From positions 1-46,507 of the forward strand of contig JBECLA010000130.1 in assembly GCA_040235565.1 (NCBI GenBank): a stretch of 46,507 nt of DNA, in the 5' to 3' direction. The stretch is from JAHEIJ01 sp040235565 (GTDB taxonomy: Bacteria > Pseudomonadota > Gammaproteobacteria > UBA6429 > Thiohalophilaceae). Positions 34,829-44,341 of the stretch are shown here, one piece after another. Under the pieces are notes generated by a model. It made no database searches and was not told the origin of the DNA. It worked only from the letters and a program-made list of their open reading frames with translations. The translations under genes and the position numbers were made by a program. Each line of letters starts with the position of its first letter. Within the stretch, counting starts at the first letter, position 1.

Positions 34829-35881
34829 ATGTCGAAATATTTTCTGTTGTTTTTGAGCATCGTTCTGGTTGGAGGAGCAGGACCGGGTAAGCAGGCAGTC
34901 TACGCTGCGGAGCAGGCTGGCCTGGAAACCGGCATGGTGAATCCTGGTTATGAGGAAAAACCCGACTGGTTCAAGAATTCCTTTCTGGATATCCGGGAGG
35001 ACGTGGAAGAAGCCGCGGACGCGGGTAAGCGTGTCATGTTGTACTTTTATCAGGATGGCTGCCCTTACTGCGCCAAACTGTTAAGGGATAATTTCAGTCA
35101 ACGCAGCATTGTCGAAAAGTCCCGCAAGTATCTTGACGTCATCGCCGTAAATATGTGGGGCGACCGGGAGGTTACCAGCCTGGACGGTAAGGCGATGACG
35201 GAAAAAGAATTCGCTGCAGCGCTGCGAGTCATGTTTACCCCGACCATTCTGATGCTGAACGAACAGGGCAAGGTCATATTGCGCATCAATGGTTACTATC
35301 ATCCGGTCAAGTTTGAAGCGGCGTTGGATTATGTTGGGCAGCACAAGGAAAAAGCCCTTCGTTTTGCGGACTATTACCATCAACTGGAACCGGTTAAGCC
35401 CAGCGGCAAGTTGCATGATGAAGACTTTTTTCTCCAGCCGCCTTATGATTTGCAGAGCCTGGCAAGCAGCAATAAACCCCTGCTGCTGTTATTCGAGCAG
35501 AAGCAATGCAAACCCTGTGATGAATATCATGCGGATATTTATCAGCGACCTGAAACCCGGCAGCAGTTGGCGCGCTTTAATATCGTTCGCCTGGACATGT
35601 GGGGAGATACGCCGTTGCTTGGTCTGGATGGCCAAAAGACCATCGCACGTGAGCTGGCCAGACAACTGGATGTGAAATATGCGCCAAGCATGGTGTTTAT
35701 CAACCAGAGGGGTAAGGAAGTGTTTCGTACCGAGGCCTATCTGAAAGCCTTCCATACCCAGTCAGTACTGGACTACGTCGCCTCGGGGGCATATCGCTCG
35801 CAACCGAATTTTCAGCGCTTTATCGCGGCCCGGGCGGATGAGTTGGAAGCCCAGGGGATTCATGTTGATTTGTGGAAATAG
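34829..35881 (+). CDS. Exported protein with two tandem thioredoxin domains
   Basis: The 350-residue product has a signal peptide (about 1-27) and two similar thioredoxin-like domains. The first has C78-P-Y-C81 (DGCPYCAKLL), followed by VNMWGDREVTSLDGK and TPTILMLNEQGKV. The second has C227-K-P-C230 (KQCKPCDEY), followed by LDMWGDTPLLGLDGQK and APSMVFINQRGKE. The MWGD and LDG landmarks recur in both halves, which points to an internal duplication. Location is probably periplasmic, with a redox or disulfide role. GAGG lies 8 nt before the ATG; a GTG directly upstream is not needed. Confidence 0.85.
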   Translation: MSKYFLLFLSIVLVGGAGPGKQAVYAAEQAGLETGMVNPGYEEKPDWFKNSFLDIREDVEEAADAGKRVMLYFYQDGCPYCAKLLRDNFSQRSIVEKSRKYLDVIAVNMWGDREVTSLDGKAMTEKEFAAALRVMFTPTILMLNEQGKVILRINGYYHPVKFEAALDYVGQHKEKALRFADYYHQLEPVKPSGKLHDEDFFLQPPYDLQSLASSNKPLLLLFEQKQCKPCDEYHADIYQRPETRQQLARFNIVRLDMWGDTPLLGLDGQKTIARELARQLDVKYAPSMVFINQRGKEVFRTEAYLKAFHTQSVLDYVASGAYRSQPNFQRFIAARADELEAQGIHVDLWK

Positions 35882-35923
35882 CTTGTGCCCGGGTGAAAGT
35901 CCCGCCGGCGCATATATGAGGGG

Positions 35924-36685
35924 TCATTGCGAAGGTTGGGCCAGGAATATCTGACCGATCTCGTTCTTGCTGTCCGGACCCATGAGATAAAGATAAGCGG
36001 GCATGACGCTCTGCGTGGACGGCAGAGTGGCGGCATCTTCCGCGGGATAGGCCAGGCGCCGTATGCGTGTGGCGACGACGCCCGGGTCGATGCTGTTGAC
36101 GCGAATTGACGTGTTCGTCTCGAGTTCATCGGCCATAATCTGCATCAGATTATCTGCTCCGGCCTTACTGACACCATAGGCCCCCCAGTAGGCGCGACCC
36201 GTATGCGCCACGTCGGTGGAGGTAAACAGGACCCGCGCATCTTCAGATTTCCGCATCAGGGGCAGACAGGCACGACTCAGCAGAAATGGCGCCGTCAGGT
36301 TGATGTGCATGACCCGTGCCCAGAGTTTCAGATCATACTGTTCAAGCATCATGCGCGCACCCAGAATGGCCGCGTTATGTAACAAGCCATCGAGCCGACC
36401 GAATTCCTTCTCCAGTGTGGCAGCCAGATCTTCATAGTGTTCATAGGTCGCCCCTTCCAGATCCAGGGGATAAATCGCAGGCTGTGGATGGCCCGCCGAG
36501 GCGATCGCATCGTAAACCGCTTCCAGTTTGGCGATGGTTCTCCCCAGCAGAATGACCGTGGCACCATGGGCCGCAAAGGTCCTGGCGGCTGTTGCCCCGA
36601 TACCATCCCCGGCACCGGTGACGAGAATGATGCGATCACGCAGCAGTTTGGCAGAAGGTTGATAGTTTGCAGGAATGGTTTTCAT
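35924..36685 (-). CDS. yciK: Short-chain dehydrogenase YciK
   Basis: An NAD(P)-dependent short-chain dehydrogenase of 253 residues; the substrate is unknown. The cofactor motif is VTGAGDGIGATAARTFA. The NAG-like strand is LLHNAAILGA, the catalytic Ser lies in LFTSTDVAHTG, and the YxxxK pair is YGVSKAG. YciK genes commonly neighbour gph/mupP and ubiG in Pseudomonas; here they are separated by the hpn cluster. Confidence 0.9.
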   Translation of the reverse strand: MKTIPANYQPSAKLLRDRIILVTGAGDGIGATAARTFAAHGATVILLGRTIAKLEAVYDAIASAGHPQPAIYPLDLEGATYEHYEDLAATLEKEFGRLDGLLHNAAILGARMMLEQYDLKLWARVMHINLTAPFLLSRACLPLMRKSEDARVLFTSTDVAHTGRAYWGAYGVSKAGADNLMQIMADELETNTSIRVNSIDPGVVATRIRRLAYPAEDAATLPSTQSVMPAYLYLMGPDSKNEIGQIFLAQPSQ

Positions 36686-36697
36686 ACAGAGTCCGGT

Positions 36698-38020
36698 TCA
36701 ATTCAACAGCGCAGAAATTTGCTGGGCGCATTGTACCCCACTGCGCACGGCACCTTCGAGGGTGGCCGGGTAGCCGGTAGGCGTAAAATCACCTGCCAAC
36801 CACAAGCCGTCGATGCCGGTGCGATTGGCGGGACGGTGCTGGTTGATATTCACCCGGCAGGCAAAGGTGGCACGTTTCTCCCGGATCACCTGGGCCGACT
36901 GATGTGGCGGCCAGGCAGGAAACAACCATCCCAGTTCCGCACTGATGACATTGATCAAGTCGGGATTGGATAAATGCATATGGGTGCCGCGGGCGCTGAT
37001 GACCACGGCAATCAAGCCGGGTTGATCACACAGGCGGCGATCAAACGCCCATTGGCCGATGGTGTCGCGCAGTCCCAGCATCGGCAGTGGCAAAGTGACC
37101 GTTTCCGGGTACTGCAGATAGACCGTACAGATGGGTTCATAGTCGAATTGTTGCAGACTGTCGCTTAATGGCTTGAGTTCCACGTGTGGTTCCAGCAGGG
37201 GATGAATCGCATGAGGCGGAATGGCCAGGACAAGCTGGTCGACCGCATGTAACTGGTCATGACACCAGATTCCGCGCAGCTGCCGGTTGTGTATTTCCAG
37301 AGCCGTGACCCGCTGGCCGAGATGCAGCTGACCATCGTGCTGCTCGAGATACTGAATGGCGGGATCCGGAAAAAGCTGGCTCAAGTCACGGCGGGCAAAG
37401 AGTAAATCGGAATCCTGTCGCTGATGCAGAAAGGCATCTGTCAGGACACGGAGAAAAACCTCGGCAGAAGCTTCCGTCGGGGGGGTGTTCAGGCTGGCGA
37501 GACATAAGGGATACCAGAAAGCCTGGCAAAGTGCCGCTGGTTGCTGTTGTTGCTGTAGCAGATCACTGACCGATACATCCTGTGTTAAAGCAAGTTTGCC
37601 AAGCTTCAATTTCAAACCGAAGCGGCTGGCCTGCCAGCGTTCCCGTAACGACAGCCCCCTGGCGTTCAACAGACTCCACAGCAGATGCAAGGGGGCGGGC
37701 AAGGAGGGTGCCTTGATGGCAACGTTGTGACCAACAGGAGCACTGGAAACCAGTTGCAACGGTTGGCGCAGCAACACCTGGTTAATATCAATCCCGATGG
37801 TTTGCATCATCGCCAGGGTGGTGTGATAGGCACCAAGCAACAAATGCTGGCCGTTATCGATGGTCAAATGTTCAAAAGGCACGCGCCGGGCGCGACCACC
37901 GATCTGTCGGGCTGATTCATAAACATTCACCGGTATACCGGCCTGACTCAGGGAAACGGCAGTGGCCAGACCGGCCCAGCCTGCACCGACAACAATGGTC
38001 CTGCGGGTGGGGGACTTCAT
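36698..38020 (-). CDS. hpnE: Hydroxysqualene dehydroxylase
   Basis: HpnE reduces hydroxysqualene to squalene with FAD, the last step of the HpnC/D/E route. The 440-residue product has the amine-oxidase-type FAD motif VVGAGWAGLATAVSLSQAG, the GGRARRV signature, and a C-terminal FAD contact in GLWLAGDFTPTGYPATLEGA. The ATG at 38020 forms an ATGA overlap with the hpnD stop, which decides this start over a frame extended by 57 codons. Confidence 0.93.
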   Translation of the reverse strand: MKSPTRRTIVVGAGWAGLATAVSLSQAGIPVNVYESARQIGGRARRVPFEHLTIDNGQHLLLGAYHTTLAMMQTIGIDINQVLLRQPLQLVSSAPVGHNVAIKAPSLPAPLHLLWSLLNARGLSLRERWQASRFGLKLKLGKLALTQDVSVSDLLQQQQQPAALCQAFWYPLCLASLNTPPTEASAEVFLRVLTDAFLHQRQDSDLLFARRDLSQLFPDPAIQYLEQHDGQLHLGQRVTALEIHNRQLRGIWCHDQLHAVDQLVLAIPPHAIHPLLEPHVELKPLSDSLQQFDYEPICTVYLQYPETVTLPLPMLGLRDTIGQWAFDRRLCDQPGLIAVVISARGTHMHLSNPDLINVISAELGWLFPAWPPHQSAQVIREKRATFACRVNINQHRPANRTGIDGLWLAGDFTPTGYPATLEGAVRSGVQCAQQISALLN

Positions 38021-38883
38021 TGGCCGGAGACGGCCTGATGCTTGTAGCGCCGGGTTTGGAAACCGGTTTTCCAGGCCAGCCAGAGCTTGCGCAGGGGGGT
38101 GAGGCTGATGCGGTGTTGCAGCACATGAAATCCGTCGCGCTCTATTTCTTCCAGGGTGGCGCGATAAATGGCGGCCATGATGAGTCCGCAACGCTGATTG
38201 TGCCGGTCCGCATCCGGCAAATGCGACAAGGCCTGGGCGTAATAGTATTTTGCGCGTTCAGCCTGAAACCGCATGAGTTCATGAAAGGCCGGGGTTTCTT
38301 TCTGGTTGACAATATCGGTTTCCGACACGCCGAAGCGTTGCAGTTCATCGAGGGGTAAATAGATGCGATTACGCTGCGCATCTTCATAGACATCGCGCAC
38401 AATGTTGGTCAATTGAAACGCGATCCCCAGATCATGCGCATATTTCAATGTCTGCCTGTCCTGGTAGCCGAAGATTTCTGCGGCCAGTAGCCCCACCACG
38501 CTGGCTACCCGATAACAATACAGTGCCAGGTCCTTGAAACTGGCATAACGAGGTTGATCGAGGTCCATCTCCATGCCATCGATAATTTCGAGAAATTGTT
38601 CCTGGGGGAGATCGAATCTGGCAATCACCGGGGTGAGGGCGCGGGTGACCGGATGTTGTGGCTGACCGCTGAATAAACGTGCGATTTCTTGCCGCCACCA
38701 GTTGAGTTTAATTCTCGCGATTTCGGGCTCGCTGGTGGTATCGACAACATCATCGACTTCACGACAAAAAGCATATAAGGCGGTAATGGCGCGGCGTTGC
38801 TCAGGCTGCAGAAACAGGAAGCTATAGTAAAAACTGGAACCACTACGCGCGGCCTTGTCCTGACAGTATTGTTCGGGGGTCAT
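38017..38883 (-). CDS. hpnD: Presqualene diphosphate synthase
   Basis: HpnD condenses two farnesyl diphosphates to presqualene diphosphate. The 288-residue product is a trans-prenyltransferase-type all-helical protein with the two aspartate-rich motifs, FCREVDDVVD and NIVRDVYEDAQRNR, and the substrate-lining FQLTN. It is translationally coupled to hpnE and preceded by hpnC on the same strand. Confidence 0.94.
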   Translation of the reverse strand: MTPEQYCQDKAARSGSSFYYSFLFLQPEQRRAITALYAFCREVDDVVDTTSEPEIARIKLNWWRQEIARLFSGQPQHPVTRALTPVIARFDLPQEQFLEIIDGMEMDLDQPRYASFKDLALYCYRVASVVGLLAAEIFGYQDRQTLKYAHDLGIAFQLTNIVRDVYEDAQRNRIYLPLDELQRFGVSETDIVNQKETPAFHELMRFQAERAKYYYAQALSHLPDADRHNQRCGLIMAAIYRATLEEIERDGFHVLQHRISLTPLRKLWLAWKTGFQTRRYKHQAVSGQ

Positions 38884-38940
38884 CGAATGTTGCGTTAATC
38901 TATGGCGAACACAAATTCTAGCATTGATGCTGGTTTTGAC

Positions 38941-39816
38941 CTAGCTGCTGATTGGTATCGGTCTTTTCATCAGGGCTCGCCAGAACATGACAGGATAATC
39001 CATTTTTCGCAGACGGGGCCGGCGAAACACATTACCGTCATGGTCGCGTAATTTGTCTAGCACACAGCTTCCTCCGTGAATGATCAGTCGTATTTCCAGG
39101 CCGATGCGGCCGGGTAATTGATCGCCCAGCGGGGCGCCGGCCAGCAGCAAGGCGGAAGCCCGTTGAATTTGCGCCTCAACCAGCTGTTGCATGGCGGCAT
39201 CAGTGAGATGGTTTCGTAGCTGTAATTCACCGACTCCGTATCTCCGCATTTCGTCCTCGGGTAAATAAATCCGGTTATGTTCGTCGAAGTCCTGGGCCAG
39301 ATCCTGTAGAAAATTGATGAGCTGTAACGCCGTACAGATATGATCGGAGAGTAACAGGTTGGCCGGGGTGGCATAACCGTACAGGTATAGCAACAAGCGA
39401 CCGATTGGATTGGCGGAGCATCGGCAATAATCCAGCACCTCAGCAATGCTTGCGTAGCGTTGTTGCGTGACATCCTGTTTGAAGGCGCTCAATAAATCCC
39501 TGAACAGTTGCAGGGGAAGTTGATGACGTTGAATGATATCGCCCAGCGCGACAAACACGGGGTCCCGGACAGGATCGCCCGTGCTGAGTGATTGCAAGCC
39601 GGCTTCATATTCAGCGAGCAACTGTAGCCGCACAGCAGGGCTGTCATTCCCTTCATCGGCAAAGTCATCCGCGCTACGTGCAAAGGCATAGATGACGGTG
39701 ACGGCCTGGCGTAACCGCCGGGGTAACAGGCGAGAGGCAACCGGAAAGTTTTCGTAGTGGCTCGCGGCGATTTGTCGGCAATGTTGATAGGCCGCTGGCA
39801 GCATGGGGACAGTCAT
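38941..39816 (-). CDS. hpnC: Hydroxysqualene synthase
   Basis: HpnC converts presqualene diphosphate to hydroxysqualene. The 291-residue product has the aspartate-rich motifs SADDFADE and LQDLAQDFDEHNRIYLP, plus HYENFPVASRLLP, the typical HpnC start. It is the first gene of the hpnC-hpnD-hpnE run. Squalene made here could feed a squalene-hopene cyclase elsewhere; none is in the window. Confidence 0.93.
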   Translation of the reverse strand: MTVPMLPAAYQHCRQIAASHYENFPVASRLLPRRLRQAVTVIYAFARSADDFADEGNDSPAVRLQLLAEYEAGLQSLSTGDPVRDPVFVALGDIIQRHQLPLQLFRDLLSAFKQDVTQQRYASIAEVLDYCRCSANPIGRLLLYLYGYATPANLLLSDHICTALQLINFLQDLAQDFDEHNRIYLPEDEMRRYGVGELQLRNHLTDAAMQQLVEAQIQRASALLLAGAPLGDQLPGRIGLEIRLIIHGGSCVLDKLRDHDGNVFRRPRLRKMDYPVMFWRALMKRPIPISS

Positions 39817-39877
39817 ATACTTATGCTAAGGTATGGGATAGTCTCGAACAATAATCTATTTCAAACAGGAAGAAACA

Positions 39878-40078
39878 ATGAAGAAGCTGAAGTTACTACT
39901 TGTCGGGATTGTGATCGGACTGGTGTTCGGCCTCTGGTTTGGTGTAAATATTGGCAAAGAAAGACCGCTATTGAGCAACCCTTTTGCGGACAAGCAATTA
40001 CAGGAAAAAGCCAAGGAAACAACATCAGAAGCAATTGAAGACACCAAACGCGCCTTGCGTAAATCTCTGGATGACTAA
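39878..40078 (+). CDS. Small single-helix membrane protein
   Basis: The 66-residue product has an N-terminal hydrophobic helix (LLLVGIVIGLVFGLWFGVNIG, about 7-26) and a charged amphipathic tail (QEKAKETTSEAIEDTKRAL), as in YtxH-like proteins. AGGAAG lies 6 nt before the ATG. Its stop overlaps the rmuC stop by 4 bp in convergent orientation. Function is unknown. Confidence 0.75.
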   Translation: MKKLKLLLVGIVIGLVFGLWFGVNIGKERPLLSNPFADKQLQEKAKETTSEAIEDTKRALRKSLDD

Positions 40079-41342
40079 TCTGATTTGTTGGCGAGACTCC
40101 GAACGCCGGTTTCAATCTGTTCCGGCGTTTCGACCTCGCGGTTGGAGGAGATACCCATCTCGGTAAATTTTTGCGCACCGGGTAAGATGCGGCTGTCAAA
40201 GGAACCGACGGCACTGTTGTAGTGTTTCAGGCTGTTGTCCAGGCTGCGTCCCAGTTTGTCGAGGTGGGAGCTGAAGGTGAGCAGGCGCTTGTATAATTCC
40301 TCGCCAACGATCTTGATCTGCTCGGCATTGCGGGTCAGTTGCTCCTGGCGCCAGCCATAGGCGACAGCGCGTAACAGGGCGACCAGGCTGGTGGGCGTGG
40401 CGAGAATAACATGTTGCCCCAGGGCATACTCCAGCAGTTTACGATCCTGATCCAGCGCCGCGCTGAGAAACTGTTCCCCCGGGATAAACAACACGACAAA
40501 ATCCGGTGCGGCCTTGAACTGTGACCAGTAGGCCTTGCTGGCCAACTCGGTGACCCGCTGGCGTACATTGCGGGCATGGTGCACCAGGGCCTGCTGGCGT
40601 TTTGTGTCATCATCAGTTTCCACGGCATTCAGATAGGCATCCAGTGGAGTCTTGACATCGACCACGATTTCACGCCCGCCAGGCAGCCGCACGATCATGT
40701 CGGGACGTTGCCGGCCCTCACTGGTCTGCACGCTTTGCTGTTCGTAGAAATCACAGTGTTCAACCATACCGGCGAGTTCCGCCAGTCGTTTCAGCGTCAG
40801 TTCACCCCATTGACCGCGAACCTCGGGTCGACGCAAGGCCTGGTCCAGGCTGCGGGTTCGGTTTGCAGGTTTGCCTGGGTTTCGGCCATGGTTTCCAGGT
40901 GTTTGTGTAAGGCACCGTAGGCTTGTTTGCGTTCCTTCTCCATGCCCTGGATCTGACGTTCGGTTTTTTCCAGCGCCTCGCGGATCGGTCCGATGAGGTG
41001 TTCGATGGCTTTTTCTTTTTTTTCCAGATCACTGCTTGCCTGGGATTGAAAGCGTTTGAGATTCTCCTGTGCAAGCTTCAGAAATTCTTCACTGTTATGT
41101 TTCAGCGCCTGACTCGACAGGGCACTGAAGGTGTCGGCCAGCTGATCCCGGGCCCGTTGCAGGGTCTCGAGTTTTTCAATGTGGTTGCGTCGTTCCAGTT
41201 CCAGGGTGGTGGTTAACTGGGTTTTTTCATGCTGCAGCCGGTTGATACGGCGTTGCAGTAGCAGGTAAACCAACAGCGCACCCAGCAGAGCGGCGGCGAC
41301 AAGCAGCACAATAACCTGGGGATCTTGCAGGATTTCCTTCAT
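40075..41342 (-). pseudogene. rmuC: RmuC-family recombination-limiting protein, frameshifted
   Basis: RmuC is a membrane-anchored coiled-coil protein with a nuclease-like core, implicated in limiting DNA inversion at repeats. The gene begins at MKEILQDPQV (41342) with a membrane helix and a coiled coil (about 25-155). The conserved core (RRPEVRGQWGELTLKRLAEL to the end) lies in another frame. Inserting one base at GAACCC (40854-40859, probably GAAACCC originally) would give LQTETRSLDQALRRP and restore a 422-residue protein. The shift may be a sequencing error, a real mutation or recoding. Confidence 0.85.
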
Positions 41343-41346
41343 CAGT

Positions 41347-42015
41347 TTACCTGAGTTGTAACCATTGCTTGATGTGGTGAGGTGACTCCAGTAGCGCATC
41401 GGCACCCCAGGTTTCGGGGTGATCGTCCTGGTCGATATACCCGAACAGGGCCACCACAGTGGCCATGCCGGCGCGATGCCCTGCCACAATATCACGTTCC
41501 GCATCGCCCACATAGACACATTGCATACTCTCACTGCCGGCTTGCTGGCAGGCATAGAGCAACGGCGACGGGTGCGGCTTGCGCTCTGCCAGCGTATCGC
41601 CACTGACAATACTGCTCGCGCGGTGAGTCAGTTGCAGCGCATCCAGCAAAGGATGCGTTAACCAGGCCGGTTTGTTGGTCACCACGCCCCAGTTCATGCC
41701 GGCGTGTTCGATACTGTTGAGCAATTCGGCCATGCCGGGAAACAGTTGTGTCTTGTTGGCAATGCCCCTGGCATAGACGTCCAGTAGCTGCTGCCGTAAG
41801 GATTCAAACTCCGGGTGATCCTGGGAAATGCCAAATCCCAGCCGTACCAGGGCCATGCCGCCATGGGAGACCACCGGCCGGATCCGTTCAAAGGGGAGTG
41901 GGGACTTACCGTTGTTGATCAGTACGGTATTAAGTGAATCGGCCAGATCCGGGGCGGTATCCGCCAGTGTCCCATCAAGATCAAACAGCACGGTTCTGAA
42001 TGGTTGAGGATTCAA
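41347..42015 (-). CDS. gph: HAD phosphatase: phosphoglycolate phosphatase or MupP
   Basis: A HAD-family phosphatase of 222 residues with motif I (LFDLDGTLADTAPDL), motif II and III in VVTNKPAWLT and GDTLAERKPHPSPLL, and motif IV YVGDAERDIVAG. Family members hydrolyse 2-phosphoglycolate. In Pseudomonas, the one next to ubiG is MupP, an N-acetylmuramic acid 6-phosphate phosphatase of cell-wall recycling. The ubiG neighbour favours MupP; the cbbY gene in the window leaves phosphoglycolate possible. It is followed 4 bp later by rmuC. Confidence 0.85.
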   Translation of the reverse strand: MNPQPFRTVLFDLDGTLADTAPDLADSLNTVLINNGKSPLPFERIRPVVSHGGMALVRLGFGISQDHPEFESLRQQLLDVYARGIANKTQLFPGMAELLNSIEHAGMNWGVVTNKPAWLTHPLLDALQLTHRASSIVSGDTLAERKPHPSPLLYACQQAGSESMQCVYVGDAERDIVAGHRAGMATVVALFGYIDQDDHPETWGADALLESPHHIKQWLQLR

Positions 42016-42057
42016 AACAGCATCTCGACAACGTAACTAATCAGCCACCGGTAAGAA

Positions 42058-42771
42058 TCAGTCAGCGGCTTTCTGGCAATGCAGCAAATAGTTCACCATC
42101 ACGTCCGGTCCGAGTGAATAGGTCCGGCTAAATGGGTTGTAACTCATGCCAGTGAGTTCCAGCGGCTGCAAACCCGCCGTACGTGACCAGCTTTCCAGTT
42201 CCGAAGGTTTGATGAACTTGCTGAAATCATGGGTTCCTTTGGGCAACAGGTTCAGCACATATTCCGCGCCGATAATGGCAAACACATAGGCTTTGGGATT
42301 CCGGTTAATGGTCGAAAAAAACACCTGGCCACCGGGTTTTACCAGATGCGCGCAGGCCTGAATGACCGAGGCCGGATCCGGCACATGTTCCAGCATTTCC
42401 AGGCAGGTGACCACATCAAAGGCCGCCGGTTTTTCCTGGGCCAGGGCTTCGGCGGTGGTCCGCTGGTATTCGACTTCAATCCCGGATTCCAGCTGGTGCA
42501 GACGTGCCACGGCGAGGGGTGCCTCCCCCATATCAATCCCCGTAACCCGGGCGCCACGTTGCGCCATGCTTTCCGACAAGATGCCGCCGCCACATCCGAC
42601 ATCCAGTACCTGTTTGTCCTTCAAGCCGGCGCGACGGTCGATATAGTCGAGGCGCAGCGGGTTGATTTGATGCAAGGGTTTGAATTCGCTTTCCGGATCC
42701 CACCAGCGATGGGCCAGCTCCTCGAATTTGGCAATTTCCTGCTGATCAACGTTCATGTTCTGGCTGCTCAT
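42058..42771 (-). CDS. ubiG: Ubiquinone biosynthesis O-methyltransferase UbiG
   Basis: UbiG performs both O-methylations of ubiquinone synthesis. The 237-residue product has the N-terminal FEELAHRWWDPESEFKPLH, SAM motif LDVGCGGGILSESMA, and the LEMLEHVPDPAS and STINRNPKAY segments. It precedes the HAD phosphatase by 42 bp on the same strand. The window's acetate and respiratory genes agree with a ubiquinone-using organism. Confidence 0.96.
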   Translation of the reverse strand: MSSQNMNVDQQEIAKFEELAHRWWDPESEFKPLHQINPLRLDYIDRRAGLKDKQVLDVGCGGGILSESMAQRGARVTGIDMGEAPLAVARLHQLESGIEVEYQRTTAEALAQEKPAAFDVVTCLEMLEHVPDPASVIQACAHLVKPGGQVFFSTINRNPKAYVFAIIGAEYVLNLLPKGTHDFSKFIKPSELESWSRTAGLQPLELTGMSYNPFSRTYSLGPDVMVNYLLHCQKAAD

Positions 42772-42858
42772 GATTAAAGTATTCTCAAGCGATAAGGATA
42801 ACGCGAATCCTGTTTTTAAAGTAAGTGATGTCCAGGCTCGACAGAGACGGATACGTGC

Positions 42859-44172
42859 CTAGCTCCGGGCAATGCGTGAACGCCACATCTGGGTTTTGTC
42901 CAGGATTTCCTCGGTATCCAGGGTAGTCAGAACGCGATCCTTGAGCAGGTGTTTCCCGGCCACCCACACATCCGTCACCTTGTCGCGGCCGGTGGCATAC
43001 ACCAGTTGCGACACCGGATGATAGACCGGGCTGGTTTCAATTTCATTCAGCTGTACCGCGATGAAATCAGCCGCCTTTCCCGCTTGCAAGGAACCGATGT
43101 CTTCATCCAGCCCCAGACTGCGGGCCGCGTTAATGGTTGCCATGCGCAAGGCCTGTTCGGCCGGCACCGCGGTGGCATCGGCCGCGATGCCCTTGCCTAA
43201 CAGCGCGGCGGTGCGCATTTCACTGAACATGTTGAGATCGTTATTGCTTGCCGCACCGTCGGTACCGAGGGCGATATTGATCCCGGCCTGCTGCAGTTGG
43301 TGCACGGGGCAAAAACCACTGGCCAGTTTGAGATTCGATTCAGGGCAATGAATCACATGGACGCCCGTTTCCGCACAGCGTTGTATTTCATCTGAACTGA
43401 GTTCGGTCATATGTACCGCCATCAGCCGCGGGCTGAGTAATCCCAGTTCATCCAGGCGTTGCAGCGGGCGTTTGCCATGTTTGGCCAGCGCCTGGCGGAC
43501 TTCCTCGGCTGTTTCATGGACATGCATATGGATTGGAATGTCCAGTTCCTCGGCGTAGGTTGCGACACGCTGTAAAGGGGTATCGGAAACGGAATACGGA
43601 GCATGGGGGGCAAAGGCCGTGGTGACCAGAGTATTGTTATGCAGCTGGTCATGCAGTTCGATACCTTTATTTAAATAGTCATCGGCATTCTCGGCCCAGG
43701 CACTGGGAAAGTCGACCACGATCAGGCCGACGGTGGCACGCATGCCGGCCTGTTCAACCGCACGGACCGTTTCTTCCGGAAAGAAATACATATCGTTAAA
43801 GCAGGTAATGCCACCACGCAGCATCTCCGCACAGGCCAGCAAGCTACCGTCATGGACAAACTCGGCGCTGATCCATTTCTGTTCAGTTGGCCAGACATAG
43901 TCATGTAACCAGCTCATCATGGGCAAATCATCCGCCAGGCCGCGCATAAGCGTCATGGCGGCATGACCATGGGCATTGATCAATCCGGGGATCAAGGCAT
44001 GTTCGTCCAGGCGGGTGACCGTATTGGCGGAATATTTTGTTTCAGCCAGATCGGAAGCGAGGACCTCAAGAATGCGACCTTCATGAACGGCAAGCGCATG
44101 TTGTTCGAGAATTGTCCCTGTTGGTTCAACGGGAATGATCCAGCGGGCATGAATGAGCGCATCAATCGTCAT
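42859..44172 (-). CDS. mtaD: Methylthioadenosine/S-adenosylhomocysteine deaminase (TRZ/ATZ amidohydrolase)
   Basis: An amidohydrolase of 437 residues expected to deaminate methylthioadenosine and S-adenosylhomocysteine. Metal ligands are in NAHGHAAMTLMRG, the HMHVHETAEEV segment, HCPESNLKLASG and GTDGAASNNDLNMF. The ATG at 44172 (MTIDALIHARW) is favoured over an N-terminal extension of 16 residues. It diverges from mtnA, the downstream salvage enzyme. The route would then go through methylthioinosine. Confidence 0.9.
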   Translation of the reverse strand: MTIDALIHARWIIPVEPTGTILEQHALAVHEGRILEVLASDLAETKYSANTVTRLDEHALIPGLINAHGHAAMTLMRGLADDLPMMSWLHDYVWPTEQKWISAEFVHDGSLLACAEMLRGGITCFNDMYFFPEETVRAVEQAGMRATVGLIVVDFPSAWAENADDYLNKGIELHDQLHNNTLVTTAFAPHAPYSVSDTPLQRVATYAEELDIPIHMHVHETAEEVRQALAKHGKRPLQRLDELGLLSPRLMAVHMTELSSDEIQRCAETGVHVIHCPESNLKLASGFCPVHQLQQAGINIALGTDGAASNNDLNMFSEMRTAALLGKGIAADATAVPAEQALRMATINAARSLGLDEDIGSLQAGKAADFIAVQLNEIETSPVYHPVSQLVYATGRDKVTDVWVAGKHLLKDRVLTTLDTEEILDKTQMWRSRIARS

Positions 44173-44246
44173 ATAAATATTTATTGTCTGAATTAATAGC
44201 TTGCGCCTGATTATAAGCAAAACAGTTTATTGATGTCGGATAGTTT

Positions 44247-44275
44247 TTTATCAGGCAACAGGGTTAGACTATATA
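44247..44275 (+). promoter_or_regulatory. Possible mtnA promoter
   Basis: TTTATC (44247-44252) and TATATA (44270-44275) are separated by 17 bp, about 65 bp before the mtnA ATG. Confidence 0.4.
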
Positions 44276-44341
44276 AATCCCGTGAGAATCAGAGTGATGT
44301 ACACTCCCTTTTGAGACCTGAAGAGTAAACATTTTCCGACA

